From Curvularia sp. ZM96 (taxonomy: Eukaryota; Ascomycota; Dothideomycetes; Pleosporales; Pleosporaceae), in contig JAJGBQ010000007.1 in NCBI GenBank assembly GCA_022457065.1, forward strand, positions 496,001 through 560,000: DNA of 64,000 nt. Direction: 5' to 3'. The position numbers were made by a program, and so were the translations under genes. The notes beneath the pieces were generated by a model. It was not told the origin of the DNA, did no database searches, and was given only the letters and a program-made list of their open reading frames with translations. Below, in pieces: positions 1-11,226 of this stretch. The first letter of the stretch is position 1. Every line of letters starts with the position of its first letter.

Positions 1-3000
1 GCAAAGCGAGGACGGTGCTCAGCAGGTCTTCTGGCTTCAACAAAGAACTAAGCAAGCAAGCAAACAAAGAACCGCATATCCGCGGCATTGTCGCGCCGGA
101 GTACTATCCGGATTGGTCATTCTTTTTGTATGTTAGTAACATCAGACCGGCCAATTGAACATTTTTCTTCCCGCTACAGCACACGCTACTAGGCTGTCCC
201 TGCGACCAGCACGACTCTTTGTTCAACACACTCATGGCTACCATGCTTTTATCTAGCAATCAGAGTTCTTTCGTACAAATGCCATCATGCTTGTGGCCGG
301 TTCTCGGACTAGGTACACCCGCTCTATCTCGCTTAAGAATGTTCGACATGCAGGCTAATGACGCACGTTGCTGCACCCACGATTGTCTAAGTGCGGACTT
401 TGTTCCGGTTCAATGACTCCGTTCTTTCTGCGTCTCAAGAGGCGGAGAATTTGTTCTTATTTTATCCCGTTGGGTTCGGCTTGGTGCTGTTTTGACCAAC
501 GCTTAAACGGGACAGGAGTTAGTTGTCTTGTTGAGCGCTTCGTGAGGCTGGAAGGTTTCGTCTCGCGCTGAGCCGTCTTGTCGGCCATTCTGATGATGTC
601 GTTTTCGCTGACCATGCCGCTACCCTTTGCCGTGCAATAGGCTAGTCCAAGGCCTTCACGTTGCTCTTGTTTCGTCACTCCCCACTTTGCTGATCTAAGG
701 GTAATACGCTTACCATGCATGGAGTATCGGTCCTTCTGGTACCTTCTCGTCACCGCTCATTCGACTAATGGTCTATATGACTAGGAGGCGTTGCGACCCA
801 ATGGTCGGGACATGGTTTTGTTATTATACGCTGTTACACCAATTGGATCGGCGCGGCGCCCTGTGGCTTTGTTGATAATTATCCCACCATGCTACTGTTA
901 AGGCTGTCTAGCACCACCTGTGAAGGAGCCATCCATGCACGCGGATGGCTCGAAAGCGCAGAAGCCTTTATGCCGGACCACGTTCAGGCTCTATACGCCT
1001 TGGTAATATGTCCTTGGACTCAGCAGTCAATGGCACCCTCCGGGCTTGCCAAGCTCAGACTTTCATATAGCCACCAAAACCAGCAGCGATTGCCGCGTCC
1101 GGGGATGGAGCCTTCAACGGAGGCTGACCCGTACCCCTCTCTCCGTACATTGTACGGTTGAGAATACGCTCTATGTGTCTGCGTCTCGTATGGCATCGTG
1201 GCTGCCCCTCCTCACCCGAACCTGATGCATAAGGCATATCATGTTGACCATCAAAAATCCATGCTGTCCTGTTATCCTTTCGGATCAGCACCTCTTTGTC
1301 CCGGTCATTTCAGTGACCTAATACCCTTTTTGGCTGCTATGTTCATGCAAAAGACATGTCTTCCGCAATCGCCGCCTTGACAACGCATCTCTGCCGGCTT
1401 GTCCGTCTTCACTACCTTTGATCACTACCGCACACACCGTCATCGGTCTGACAAGCCACTCGTGTATTTGTTAGCCAGAAAAGACGCGTGGAATCAGCCA
1501 GAACATGAAGTGCTACCCTGATCCCTCCTCATTCGTGCATATGCGGCTAGACCTTGGTTGCATGTAGCAGTTTCCCGTGCTCCAGCGAGCTCTTCCAGCG
1601 GCGTGCACATGCTTTGTCCGTGGTGAGGCGAAGGCAAAAGCGAGGGCAGGGCTTTCAGCCTGAGGTGCCGCCACTTTACTCGTCCCACTTTCTGGGCAGA
1701 TTGGCCACATGGACGGGGCTGCTTGCTTCCTCGAGGAAAGGTCAAACCTCCAGAGGCATACGACGATAACGACACCAATGTAACCATGGAGTCTTTTGTA
1801 GGCCCCCATTGTACATAGGACAGAATATCGCACAGTGCTGCCTTCTCTCCACCCGGTCCATAGCTGCCCAGAGTACTCACTATCTCGGTATACGTGTAGT
1901 TCCCCTCATGTGTGCCAGCCAACCATGTCACTCATCGAGCGGGGACATGCAACCAGGCTGGCGAGGCCGATTCGACCCACCGTGAAGGTGGCACCCACCA
2001 ATCCGCAAACAGGCAGCTTAGTCTCTCCCATGCACCGAAGGCGCCGGCGACCGCAGCGCTGACCCACACAAGCACAGCACTTGCTCGTCTCGGGATCAAA
2101 ATTGCGTGCGACTTTCTTCCTTAGCTACTCCGCCGTTCATGTACCCACGCCTACCCAGCATCGCTTTGCTCTCACATGACAGCAAGTGTGTGCGGAGTGC
2201 CGTGTAGCAAATTTCAACGTCAGGTCATAACCAGAGACCATGGCAGTCACTGACGGACCGCTAACCTAGCCTTTGTCTGTTGTCAAAATGGCCAAAGATC
2301 ACATTGCCGCGTCAGAGACGCCCAAAGAAGCTAAGTTCATCAACGGATCAATTGTTTGCGCAGCTATTTGCAAAGCTACCTGCGGTCGCAGTAATGGCCG
2401 CAGCTCTCATGTTTTATCGTAATGGCTGGTGTGGCTCCGTGCACGACACGAGGCCGTCCCTACGTCGGATGGCACCACAACAGCACCTCAGCTTTTGCAT
2501 CAGCTGCTATCGACTTACTCTGCTGCAGATATGCCATGGATGGCCCAGTGTTCAATGGAAGTAAACAGCCATAGCCGTACATTTCAATCTATCTCTGCTG
2601 AAGCAATTGGCTCGGCAATGTGGAGTTGCTGCCTCATCTGACGACGAGGCAGCCTGGTTAAGGTGGTTGACGAAAGCATGCTGCATCATATCGCCACCGC
2701 ATTGACTACAACACCACGCTCACGCCTTGAGCATTCTCTGTGCGGGCTCACCGGTAGGAAGGCCGGAATCATGGAGCCCTCTTCATAGGCTACGAGGGGC
2801 AAGCATTCCATGCTGATTATGCGTGAAAGTGTAGGCGAACCAACGCCGATGCGTTCGTCAAAGCTATGACAGAAGGTGACATGAATTTCAGGGATAAAGC
2901 CTCCTCTCTGATCAACCAAATACCGCTCGCCACGTCAGAGGATCTCCGATGGGGCAGGCTTTGGCCGGTTCTAGTGTCTGCCCGGGGAGTCCAGGTGATT

Positions 3001-4227
3001 GCTTCGATATGCGATGGCGGGCTAGGTTCCGCATAAACTTCACGCCATCCTGTTATCTGAGTGAGGCATGCCTGTCAGCTTGCAGGACCTAGTTAGTCAA
3101 AGACTGGGCCCGCCACGGTAAACGCCAGCCGTTGAGTGGAGATAGAGATCAGGTGAATGGAGGACCCAGTCCATGCAAGGCAATATGCATGCGGAGGTTG
3201 CTAGCGCTCTATGCGGGTGGCAATGTTGGATTACCAGACGTAATGTCTAACATGTAGTACTGCAGCAAGTGGAGATAAGGTGACTGGCCCAAGGTGGCTG
3301 GCCGAGGGCGACTTGGGTCCATGGTTTAGAGGCCAGCAAGTGGCTGACTGAAGAGGGGAGGCGAATGAGAATCTCGATTGGAGACGAGAAGCGACGGGGA
3401 CTCTATCGGTGAAGCTGATTGATGCTACACAGATTGATTAGCTTGGCCGAATACACAAAACATTTGGGGAAGGGTATGGAACATAGCCAGCCCGGCAAAC
3501 GCCCGAAAGCCTGCGAGTACAACTCGTGCTAGAAACTTCAGAGAGCAAACAACGCCCAATCGAAGGCGCCGCTGATACGTGCGCTCCGGACGTTGGTCAA
3601 TGCATCTGGTAACGGCTGACCGTAGCTCGTAACGGAGAAGGGGTGCCCAAGACTCTCAGGGTTTGTTGGCGTACTTTCCTCCTTTGGCGTCCGCCGTTGG
3701 TACCTCAACGGAGGCCATTGGCCAATCGCTTACTACTCCCGCGAAAGAATCTCTGAGCGGACTGTGACTCGGCATGAACCAAACGGCACGTGATCACAAC
3801 TCGGTTCAGAAATGCTCCATCTCCTATAGCATGAGAGGTCCGGAATGCTCGAAAGCGACACAACACATCATCCCGGAGCGCCAGCTAAGACATTTGGACA
3901 AGGGAGATGAGGGGTTTTCCACATTCTGAGCCCAGGGTTACGTGGTTATGAAGCCACGACGCGTTGATCCCCTAGCATATGTGATAACTCTCTGCAGCTG
4001 GAAACGCCGGCACGGCCTAGGGTTCCATTGCAGCCCGTCTCCGCATTGTTTTAGCGTCAGAATGAAAGGGATTTGCGAATCGTAGCGATGTCGTTGGACG
4101 GGACTGGGTGGGGTGCAACCACGTCGACGGCAGGATACGCCATGGCAGCAGTCTATGGTCTGACAACGAAACCGTCTCGGGCGGCAGGAACGGCTCGCAA
4201 GGGCGGCGAAAGGTATGGCTCCAGAAG
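1..4227. other. gene-poor left flank
   Basis: No gene can be supported in this 4.2 kb. Open frames are short and overlap on both strands, and 2940-4050 has no open frame of note. Three minus-strand frames (about 1494-1931, 1055-1291 and 457-753) have a fairly protein-like composition and lie in order, so a decayed multi-exon gene is possible. I could not join them with convincing splice sites and recognise no domain. A short AAGC repeat sits near 49-66. Confidence 0.5.
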
Positions 4228-4236
4228 GATAAATAG
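4228..4236 (+). promoter_or_regulatory. TATA-like element of the 111-residue protein gene
   Basis: A GATAAATAG motif is followed at about 30 bases by a pyrimidine/CA-rich stretch (about 4255-4285) that looks like a fungal transcription start region. It lies 390 bases upstream of the ATG at 4616, a distance that fits a leader containing the intron at 4524-4583. The start site itself is inferred. Confidence 0.35.
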
Positions 4237-4523
4237 CGGTATACTGCTGCCCTCAGTTTGACTCTACGCTCAACTCAACAGCAACTTCCAGTCATTGACG
4301 AGAACTTCTGAGCATCTTCCAACTTTTGCGACATCGAGTCCAACAAACGACCTACCTCCCGACCCTAGACCTTGTACACCGTTGTCCAAGGCTCTCTGTC
4401 ATCCAACCATTTCTTGTATGTGCCTTCGAGGCCGGAGGTCGAAGGCCCCTGGACTGACCCTATTCAGGTACGCGATCCGCTGGTCCTATCAAACAGGTCC
4501 AGTGTTTGAACGACGAGTGATAC

Positions 4524-4583
4524 GTAAGTATTGGATATCTTTAGCCCAAACCGCTCGACACCCAAGACTAATGTATAATTAAG
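4524..4583 (+). other. probable 5'UTR intron
   Basis: A consensus donor (GTAAGT at 4524) is followed by a GACTAATG branch-like motif and an acceptor AAG at 4581-4583; a CCTAG at 4588 is an alternative acceptor. The size of 60 bases is typical for this genome. The start codon at 4616 follows in the next exon, so the intron would lie in the leader. Confidence 0.5.
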
Positions 4584-4615
4584 CCCTAGTCGACATAACT
4601 CTTCAAGTCTGAAAC

Positions 4616-4951
4616 ATGTGCTTCTACGACCAGCACCGTTTTGCTTGTGGCGATTGGAAGTGGGGCCACTTCCGACAGCATTGCGCTAAGGAGTACCGAA
4701 TCGGCGAGACATGCGGCATGAAACTCATCATGCAAACCGTTCCTACTGGCACGTATTGCAAGCTCTGTGAGAAGATCAACACCAAGATGCGCCGTCGAGC
4801 CGCGGAGGTGGATCGTGTCGGCCGATGGCAGCGCGAGCCTCACAAATTCGGAGCCTCCATCGAGAAATCCATGGAGATGATTCGCGGATTGGATGGAGAG
4901 ATCTGTGAACTAACCAACGAGCGCAACCGCAGACTGCAAGCGATTTACTGA
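4616..4951 (+). CDS. small Cys-rich hypothetical protein (111 aa)
   Basis: This is an intronless coding frame of 111 residues. The first half holds a regular set of cysteines and aromatic residues: MCFYDQ at the N-terminus, FACGDWKWG, HCAKEY, TCGMKL, and CKLCEK around residues 48-53. The CxxC pair and the other cysteines suggest a small metal-binding or disulfide fold. The second half (about residues 55-110) is basic and helical, with ERNRRLQ near the end. There is no signal peptide or membrane segment, so it is probably nuclear or cytoplasmic. I recognise the general type (MCFYDQ-start proteins, which I associate with Pleosporales) but know no function. It is the only convincing gene in the first 8 kb, and the upstream TATA-like box and UTR intron support its expression. 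Confidence 0.75.
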   Translation: MCFYDQHRFACGDWKWGHFRQHCAKEYRIGETCGMKLIMQTVPTGTYCKLCEKINTKMRRRAAEVDRVGRWQREPHKFGASIEKSMEMIRGLDGEICELTNERNRRLQAIY

Positions 4952-7900
4952 ATCCGGGGTGGACATGGCGCAGGCGTCTGGAGTTTTGTTTCATGTATAA
5001 CGCCTTGGTATTTCCTTTCAGAATTGAGCCTATTCAGCGTTCGTTTCGGGGAGCGACATGATGCGAGAAGATCTGCTCTTGAGCGAAGGAGAACGACACG
5101 TGGAATGCCGGGCGTTACCTCTGACAGTCGCTTCTTTTCTATTAATGAACCCCCTTTGGGTTTGAAGGAATCAATGAACTGTTTTTCTTTCTTCCATGAT
5201 TGGTCGCATGCCCAGATGTCGTGAGCGTAGCCGCTGTGCCGTGGATGAGGGGGCCGAAGCCGTCCAATCCGCGAATGTCGCGTAGCCGCGAATAGAAGTG
5301 GAGAGTTGATCCCGCACGGTCCCGGAAAAGGGACGGCGCTTCCTCTGAGAGACGGACGGTGGAGTCTAGACGGGAACGCTGTAGACACGCAGCAAGCGAA
5401 ACGACAACGTCGAGGTACGAAGAGCGGAGGTGAGGACGTTGTGGATGTTGTTTTGTCGAGGGGTCAGCGGTGGGGTAAATTCGCAGCTCGATCGACACGT
5501 GATGGCGCTAAGGTCGGGGCGGATAGCGTGAGCTAGTTAGGCCGAGATTGCGCCGATCCCAACTCCTCTACCCCAATGCTCCCAGGCAGAACACCACTTC
5601 GACATTACCTGTGTGCTTTTACGATCTTCTGTCGAGAACATTCTGTACCTCCTGTGTCGAAGCTTTCGTTCGAAATACTCCCAGTGACTTGTTTCCTACG
5701 AGGCCAAACTCAGCAGTTGACTACCATTCACCCTGTTGTCTCCTACCAGATGTTCGTCGTTGCATATCGGATCGCAGGGAGGTGTGCGTGGGAGGAAGGG
5801 ACACCAGGCTGAGTGAACTAAGTAAGAGAAGGTCGTCTCTTCTGATCAGCGAACTCCCGTTCAACGAAAGCTTACTTGTAGTGGGGTTCGCCTAGATTAG
5901 TCGGTTCGGGTTACATTCCTCGTCCATGTGATGCTCGACTGTCCTTCGATTATTCGACGGTATCGGTATAAGCAATGCTGATAGAGATGATTGAGGTTCT
6001 AAGAGAGTGATATCCGTCAGAAGAGCCAGGAAGAAAGTCTGGAAATGTTGACTTACGTGGCGAACGCTGAGTGGCCTGTAAGGCGGTCGATCGCCCTTTC
6101 CACGTCGTCCCTGAACCACGCACATCGAAGCTCCCATAGGCGATATGCCCACTTTAACAGCGAGGATACCTTCTCGAGTGCCGTTTAGTGCGTCCGCCTG
6201 CACACGTCAATGAGGTTTTGGTGGCGCGAAAGAGAGTGGGAAAAGGTTATGGGCCACCCCGGCTTATGAGTATCTTGTGACCACAGGCCTAACACGACGA
6301 CTGGATTTAAGCGCTTGTGGTATACTACGGTATGTCGCTTGTGTACCGTTGCTTCTGGTCGGATTCAGAGACGCGGCTAGGTGGGTGTGTAAGGCAATAC
6401 CACAACAGCACGGCCAATGAGTCGATACGACGTGTTGTCAGCAGACCAGCGAGACATGGCTTCTACATGGCATACGACCGAATACCCATTTTTAAGCCGT
6501 ACCTGAGATGTATTGGGCAATAGTCAGTATCACTGTGCTTAGCCGGAACGCATGTAAAGCACTATGTGGGCCAATCAGGAGATAGAACTGCTCCTTCAGA
6601 CGTGCTAGGCAACCTGCCCAGTTCCATTTTCATTTCGCTCTACCTCAAATGCGGGCAAATATCCAAGTCGCCTACACCGGCGGTACGTACTCTTTGGCGC
6701 TGATTAGTTGAGCTTATTCCATTGCGACTACGAGCACGCATGACAACTTTACCCTTTCGGGTAGATATTGCTGTCCATAGCGCTCCCGCAGATTGTATGC
6801 ATGTCGGGACGGACGCAGAGTTCCTCCCGCACCAATCCGCGCTATACAACGCACGCATTTTGTACGATCCATCAAGTGCCTTGCTGTTCTTTTCTATTCT
6901 TGGCCCCAATAATCGCACAATATTGCCTTGAGCAGGATGCGAACAGAAGACAGAAACTCCTGCATCTAGACTAGGTGAATTCGCCCTGCGACTAGAGAAA
7001 CTTCATGCTTATTTTCGTTCCTTCTGAGCCTATGCAGACCTTGTAGGACATACGATTGTGGTACAGCGCTCGCCAAGGGTCCAGCCAATCATAGCCCAGA
7101 ACAGGCATTCTGCCTCAACTGCAAGCCGCCGACATCGCCCAACAAAATCGCAATATTCAGAGCTCACAGGGGCGCTAAGGCGCATGCATTGTCTTCAATC
7201 ACATAGTCATACCGTATGTAGCAAGAACTGTCGCGACATCGTGATGTCGTTAGAGCTACTTACAGACCCGATATTCATGACCCAGTGGCGCGCTTACCCC
7301 TACATGTACCGGCGGCTCGTCTCGCAATTATTGTCTAGGGTGTCCTTTATCGAACAATATAGTGTCTGAACCCCCACGCTTGCTCAATGAGCACGAATAA
7401 AACAGTAATATGTGGGTACATGTGGAAAGGTCCAAGAAGAGGCGCCAGCCAAACGTAGGATCGACACTCGGTCATACGAGCGGATGGTTCTTGAGCGGAG
7501 ATGTATCTGCAATTGTGTAAGGCTCACTTCAGACCATCTGGCCAATGACTGCTGTTGTCTTCTCTAACGGCCCAGGATCTTTGTACTCTCGTGGTGGTCC
7601 CTATTCGAAGAAGGACATGTATTCTCGAGCCAACGATATGCTGCTGTATAACTAAGGAGGTTGGTCTATCACGTCAACTTAGTAATCTCCAAGAGCTGGA
7701 GAAGCATGAAATACGAGGAATTGCCATCACCTTAAGTATCTGTTTATTCGACAATCTAGACCGCGACCAAAGTAGTGAATTAATGGGATAATTAGATGAC
7801 TACTTCGTGGCCATTATAGGCATTAGCACCAATAAAGTCACATAGAGAAGTCTCCTGAGAGTTTGCTACCCATTAGGCGATGAGTTGGCTTTGAAAAGGT

Positions 7901-8208
7901 AGCAATGTCAAAGACGACTCCAAGCACAATGTATCACGTGATGGGATTGAAACGTGACGCAACGGCAAAACATGTGCCTGCCAAGAAGTCGGGGCTTTCT
8001 AGTGCCGATCATCACAACTTCAGGACGCAACGCTTGTCGCATGCAGGGACAGCGTCATTGTTCCTCTCTAATGCGCTGGCCAGCAAGCTTTACTTAGGAG
8101 CTTGTGTATCTACACTTTCGTATACTATCCAGATAACAAGTGCTTTGCTCCACCGGTCCGCATTCACGACGTCCTTGAGTCTTTGCCAAACACACCCTTT
8201 ACATTGCA
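4952..8208. other. 3.2 kb with no supported gene
   Basis: Open frames are short, mostly below 120 codons, and lack splice signals that would link them. No transposase, reverse transcriptase or RNase H motif is recognisable, and there are no terminal repeats that I could see. It may be diverged relic DNA or simply intergenic. Confidence 0.45.
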
Positions 8209-8776
8209 ATGGGTATCTGCGCGTCATGCCTGGGAGGGCAGAGGAGTTCTGACGCAGATGTGAGTCTCTCTATATGCACTTCCGTGATAGTGAAGAAGCT
8301 GACGTACCTCTTTACAGCACTCGGACGCTTCACATCTCCTCGGGGACCAGTACCAGCCAAACTATGGCACCGCCAGCAGCTCTCACAATGTACCTCAGCC
8401 CGACCCTGAGGAGCTCCGCCGCCAGCGGGAGAATCTAGAGCGTATCTGTGCCGAAACGAACGAGTAAGTCGCCTCCTATCCTTCGCCTCCGTCAATCCTG
8501 GCTCTAACACCCATCTCCTTTAGGCAACTGATTCCCGTTTCACAACCAAGCGCACTTCCCGAGGTCACCGAGCAGCCTTCCAAGAACGAAGAGTATGCCC
8601 ATCTCTTCAACGAGCGCTTCAAGTCCATCAGGCACGGTCGCCCAGGTTCCGCGGGTAACGACGAAGATGACGAAACAACCTGGCTCGAGAACGCAGTGGG
8701 CAATCAGGGAGAAGACGAACTGGAGCTGATCAAGCCCGCTAACGGCAAGCTGACGATACAATTTGGCCAACGATAG
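8209..8776 (+). CDS. LAMTOR1/Meh1-like lysosomal (vacuolar) membrane adaptor
   Basis: Three exons, 8209-8259, 8318-8463 and 8524-8776, join in frame to give 149 residues. Donors are GTGAGT and GTAAGT; acceptors are ACAG and TTTAG. The N-terminus MGICASC is a dual lipid-anchor signal: Gly2 for myristoylation, Cys4 and Cys7 for palmitoylation. The middle section (EELRRQRENLERICAETNE) is a charged helix resembling the LAMTOR1 family, which includes yeast Meh1/Ego1. In that family the protein anchors the Ragulator/EGO complex and Rag GTPases to the vacuole for TORC1 amino-acid signalling. The C-terminus is acidic and ends in a short hydrophobic segment (LTIQFGQR). Length fits the family (about 150-190). 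The lipid anchor is read directly; the family call is by similarity of layout and helix. Confidence 0.7.
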
Positions 8777-9119
8777 ACACGAGGATGCAGTGTCACTTCC
8801 GTGACGCACTTGCACGTGGCTTTGGAGCCTGAAGTTGTTTACATTCTCTGGTGCTTGTCTTACTCTCTATTCCATGACCAACCATTCCGGATACCCATAA
8901 TATTTCCTTTTTTCTTTGTTCCTTGGATTTCTGGTTACAGACCCTTTGGTTCAGCCATTCTTATATTTCTTAGTGTTAGCGCGTCCAGATCCAAACTACT
9001 ACTTCACATGACTGTTTCTACGTCGTTTCCTAGCATTTTGTCATTGAGTAAATAGCATTGTGTGGCACGTACAATAATGTTGAATCAGTATCTTAGTGTA
9101 TTGAATTGGTAAAGTTCGG

Positions 9120-9350
9120 TTTCATACAGTAGTGTACAGTGCCGTCAAACTCCTATACAGTCATCAGACTTCTAAGGCAGTCCTCAAAAGTGTATAGCCG
9201 TCGGCACTGGGCAAACTCTCATGCAGCCATCAAGCCCCTGATGAAGCCAATAGAACTCCTATCCATCTATCAGAGCCTCCATGCAGTCCTCGAAACATGC
9301 GTCCATCAAGATTTTATACAGCCATCAAAAAAACCTCATGCATCCCTCTA
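9120..9350. repeat. degenerate short tandem repeat downstream of the zinc-binding gene
   Basis: A loose motif CAGYCRTCAAA(N) recurs at irregular 20-45 base intervals: near 9139, 9159, 9178, 9198, 9223, 9282 and 9330. On the minus strand it reads TTGATGGCTGYAT. It lies just past the stop codon of the gene at 9415-11226 and may be part of its 3'UTR. Confidence 0.4.
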
Positions 9351-9414
9351 CTCCCCGAAATCAATCTCATAATCAAACACCAAATCGTCACAATCAAGTC
9401 AAACCATCCAAAAC

Positions 9415-11226
9415 TCATCCAGTCAAATCCTGCACCATCCTCGCCGCCTGCTCCGCCATCAAGACCTGCAGCTCCGTCGTATACGTCTTATCAATCGCAT
9501 CGAGCCTCAGATCCAATCCAGGACACAGGACGCGCTGCGCCTCGGGGGTCTGCTTGCGATAGGTTTGTTTTGCCCAGATGAGCGCACCGCTCTGCAGCAT
9601 GTTGAAAAGGGCGTTGTTGTCGTCTTGGTCGAGGAGCGAGTTGTTTTGGTACTTGGTGGCTTCGTGGCGGACGAAGTCGCGGACGGTGTAGGCGTGGGTG
9701 TTGGCTGCATGGCCTTGGATCAGGTGCGTGTGGACGTTCTTCATGTGTTCTTGGAGCGCGTGGGCGGCTGCCCTCTCGGCGTTTTGGCGAGCCGTGTGGG
9801 CGATTGCGCTCTCTGCGTGTTGCTGAGTCGCGTATGCTTGCTGGTTGTCCACATGACTTCGAACTCCATGTGCCTGCTCGTGCTCGAGAGGTCCTCGGAC
9901 AGTGGGGGTGTTTGTGCTGTTCATATGGTTTTGAGCCGTATATGCCTGTTCCTTCTGCATGTCCTGTCCAGCCGTAGACGCCTGCAGTCTGTCCAATTCT
10001 CTCTTCGCTACATTAGTACTTCAACGACTTTTTTGTTTTGTGGGAGCGAGTAGATAGCTTACACTATGCATGGCCAGTTGGAAAAGCGCTGCTGCTGGCC
10101 CCAAGATATCGGGATCCTGTGTGGGGTCCTTGGGCTTGTTCAACTTCTCACGAACCTTTTCCTGAATATTCTGGTAGATTTGTTCGGCTGATGGCCTGGA
10201 CTTGCCTCCGCGCTTGATAATGGCGGGGATGTGGGCGACGGGGTCGGACAGGACGGGCTGGTGGCGGGCGAGCAGCGGTTCTTTGTAGTTCTTGATGGCG
10301 TTTTCATACAAAATATCACTGTGTAGAGGCTCGCTGGGGGCGCGTCCGGCGGTAGGCTGAGCTTTGGCTGTCGTTGATGAAGTTGGTGCAATTGCCTCGT
10401 GGGTTGCTGCTAGACTAAACCTACATGCCGCACGTGTAATTGGTGGCTCTCTAACTGATGGCTGGGGTTTGACTGCTTCTAGTGTTGCCGACGTAAGTGC
10501 TTCATGAGTGGCAGCCAGGCTTGACCTACGTGTCGCACGTGTAACTGGCGGCTCTTCGACGGCGGTGGCGAGGGCGCTCTCAGCGAAGGAGACATCAGTG
10601 CGAGCGCGTTTGCTGGGAGTTGGAGATATGTAGTCTGAGCCGGACTTGTCCTCGGTAGAATTGTCGAGGCTTGCTTCGCTTGGAGTCTTTCTGGCCGCGC
10701 GCTTTCTGATGTTTGGATTTGCTGTAGATACGCTGTTCTCTTTCTCCCTCGCGGCGTTCTCTACAGCCTGCTCTTGCACGTCACTGTCGGGCTTTTTTGA
10801 GTAAGCCTCAGTAGGGGATATACTCGACGGAGGCTTCTTCCTGGCTGTTCTCACTCCGCTTCCGTTTGGAATAGCAGCTCCAGTTGCCTCTGACGTGGGC
10901 ATGTTGCCGTGAACAAGTCCTTTGCCTTCTCGCTGACGTTTCTGATAGCAGGGCTGGCACACTTGAAAGGTGCAACCTGGGCAACGGCGCATAGTATCCA
11001 TATTTCGTTTGTCGCACTCTGTGCACTTGGCTGTGTGAACAACTACCCTGGCAAATAGCGACTCGTCACGCGTGCAGGAATTTAGTGCTCTGCCTCCAGG
11101 CGTACGAGGCGTACGGACTGGAAAAGGGCTCTGAGTGTGGTGCGAGGTATCTGAGATTGCTAATTCACGTGCGGAAGTTTGTTCTTTTGTGCCGTGAACT
11201 GCGTCAGGCGTTGTAGGAGGACTCAT
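9415..11226 (-). CDS. zinc-binding hypothetical protein with a 12-residue tandem repeat tail
   Basis: Two exons: 11226-10063 and 10002-9415. The intron has donor GTAAGC, branch motif TACTAAT and acceptor AAG (or a TAG five bases earlier, paired with an alternative GTGTAA donor two bases upstream). Either pairing keeps the frame, giving about 583 residues. An in-frame ATG at 11520 would add 98 residues, but a strong acceptor-like CTCCACAG near 11290 suggests that part is leader with an intron. Near residue 60 a Cys cluster CTEC-x11-CPGC-x4-CQPC resembles a B-box or ZZ-like zinc site. A low-complexity middle follows, with KR-rich nuclear-localisation-like runs and a duplicated PPxTRA..R.SLAATHEA unit. 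The second exon starts with nine 12-residue repeats (see the repeat entry) and ends in a compact region possibly forming a coiled coil. Probably nuclear; function unknown. Confidence 0.65.
9658..9981 (-). repeat. coding 36-bp tandem repeat, nine diverged units
   Basis: The second exon of the zinc-binding gene reads in nine consecutive 12-residue units with no gaps. Each begins with A or T followed by Y, H, P or S. Examples are AYATQQHAESAI, AHTARQNAERAA, AHALQEHMKNVH and THLIQGHAANTH. The region is rich in Ala, His and Gln. Units are diverged at the DNA level but keep an exact 36-base period. Confidence 0.8.
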
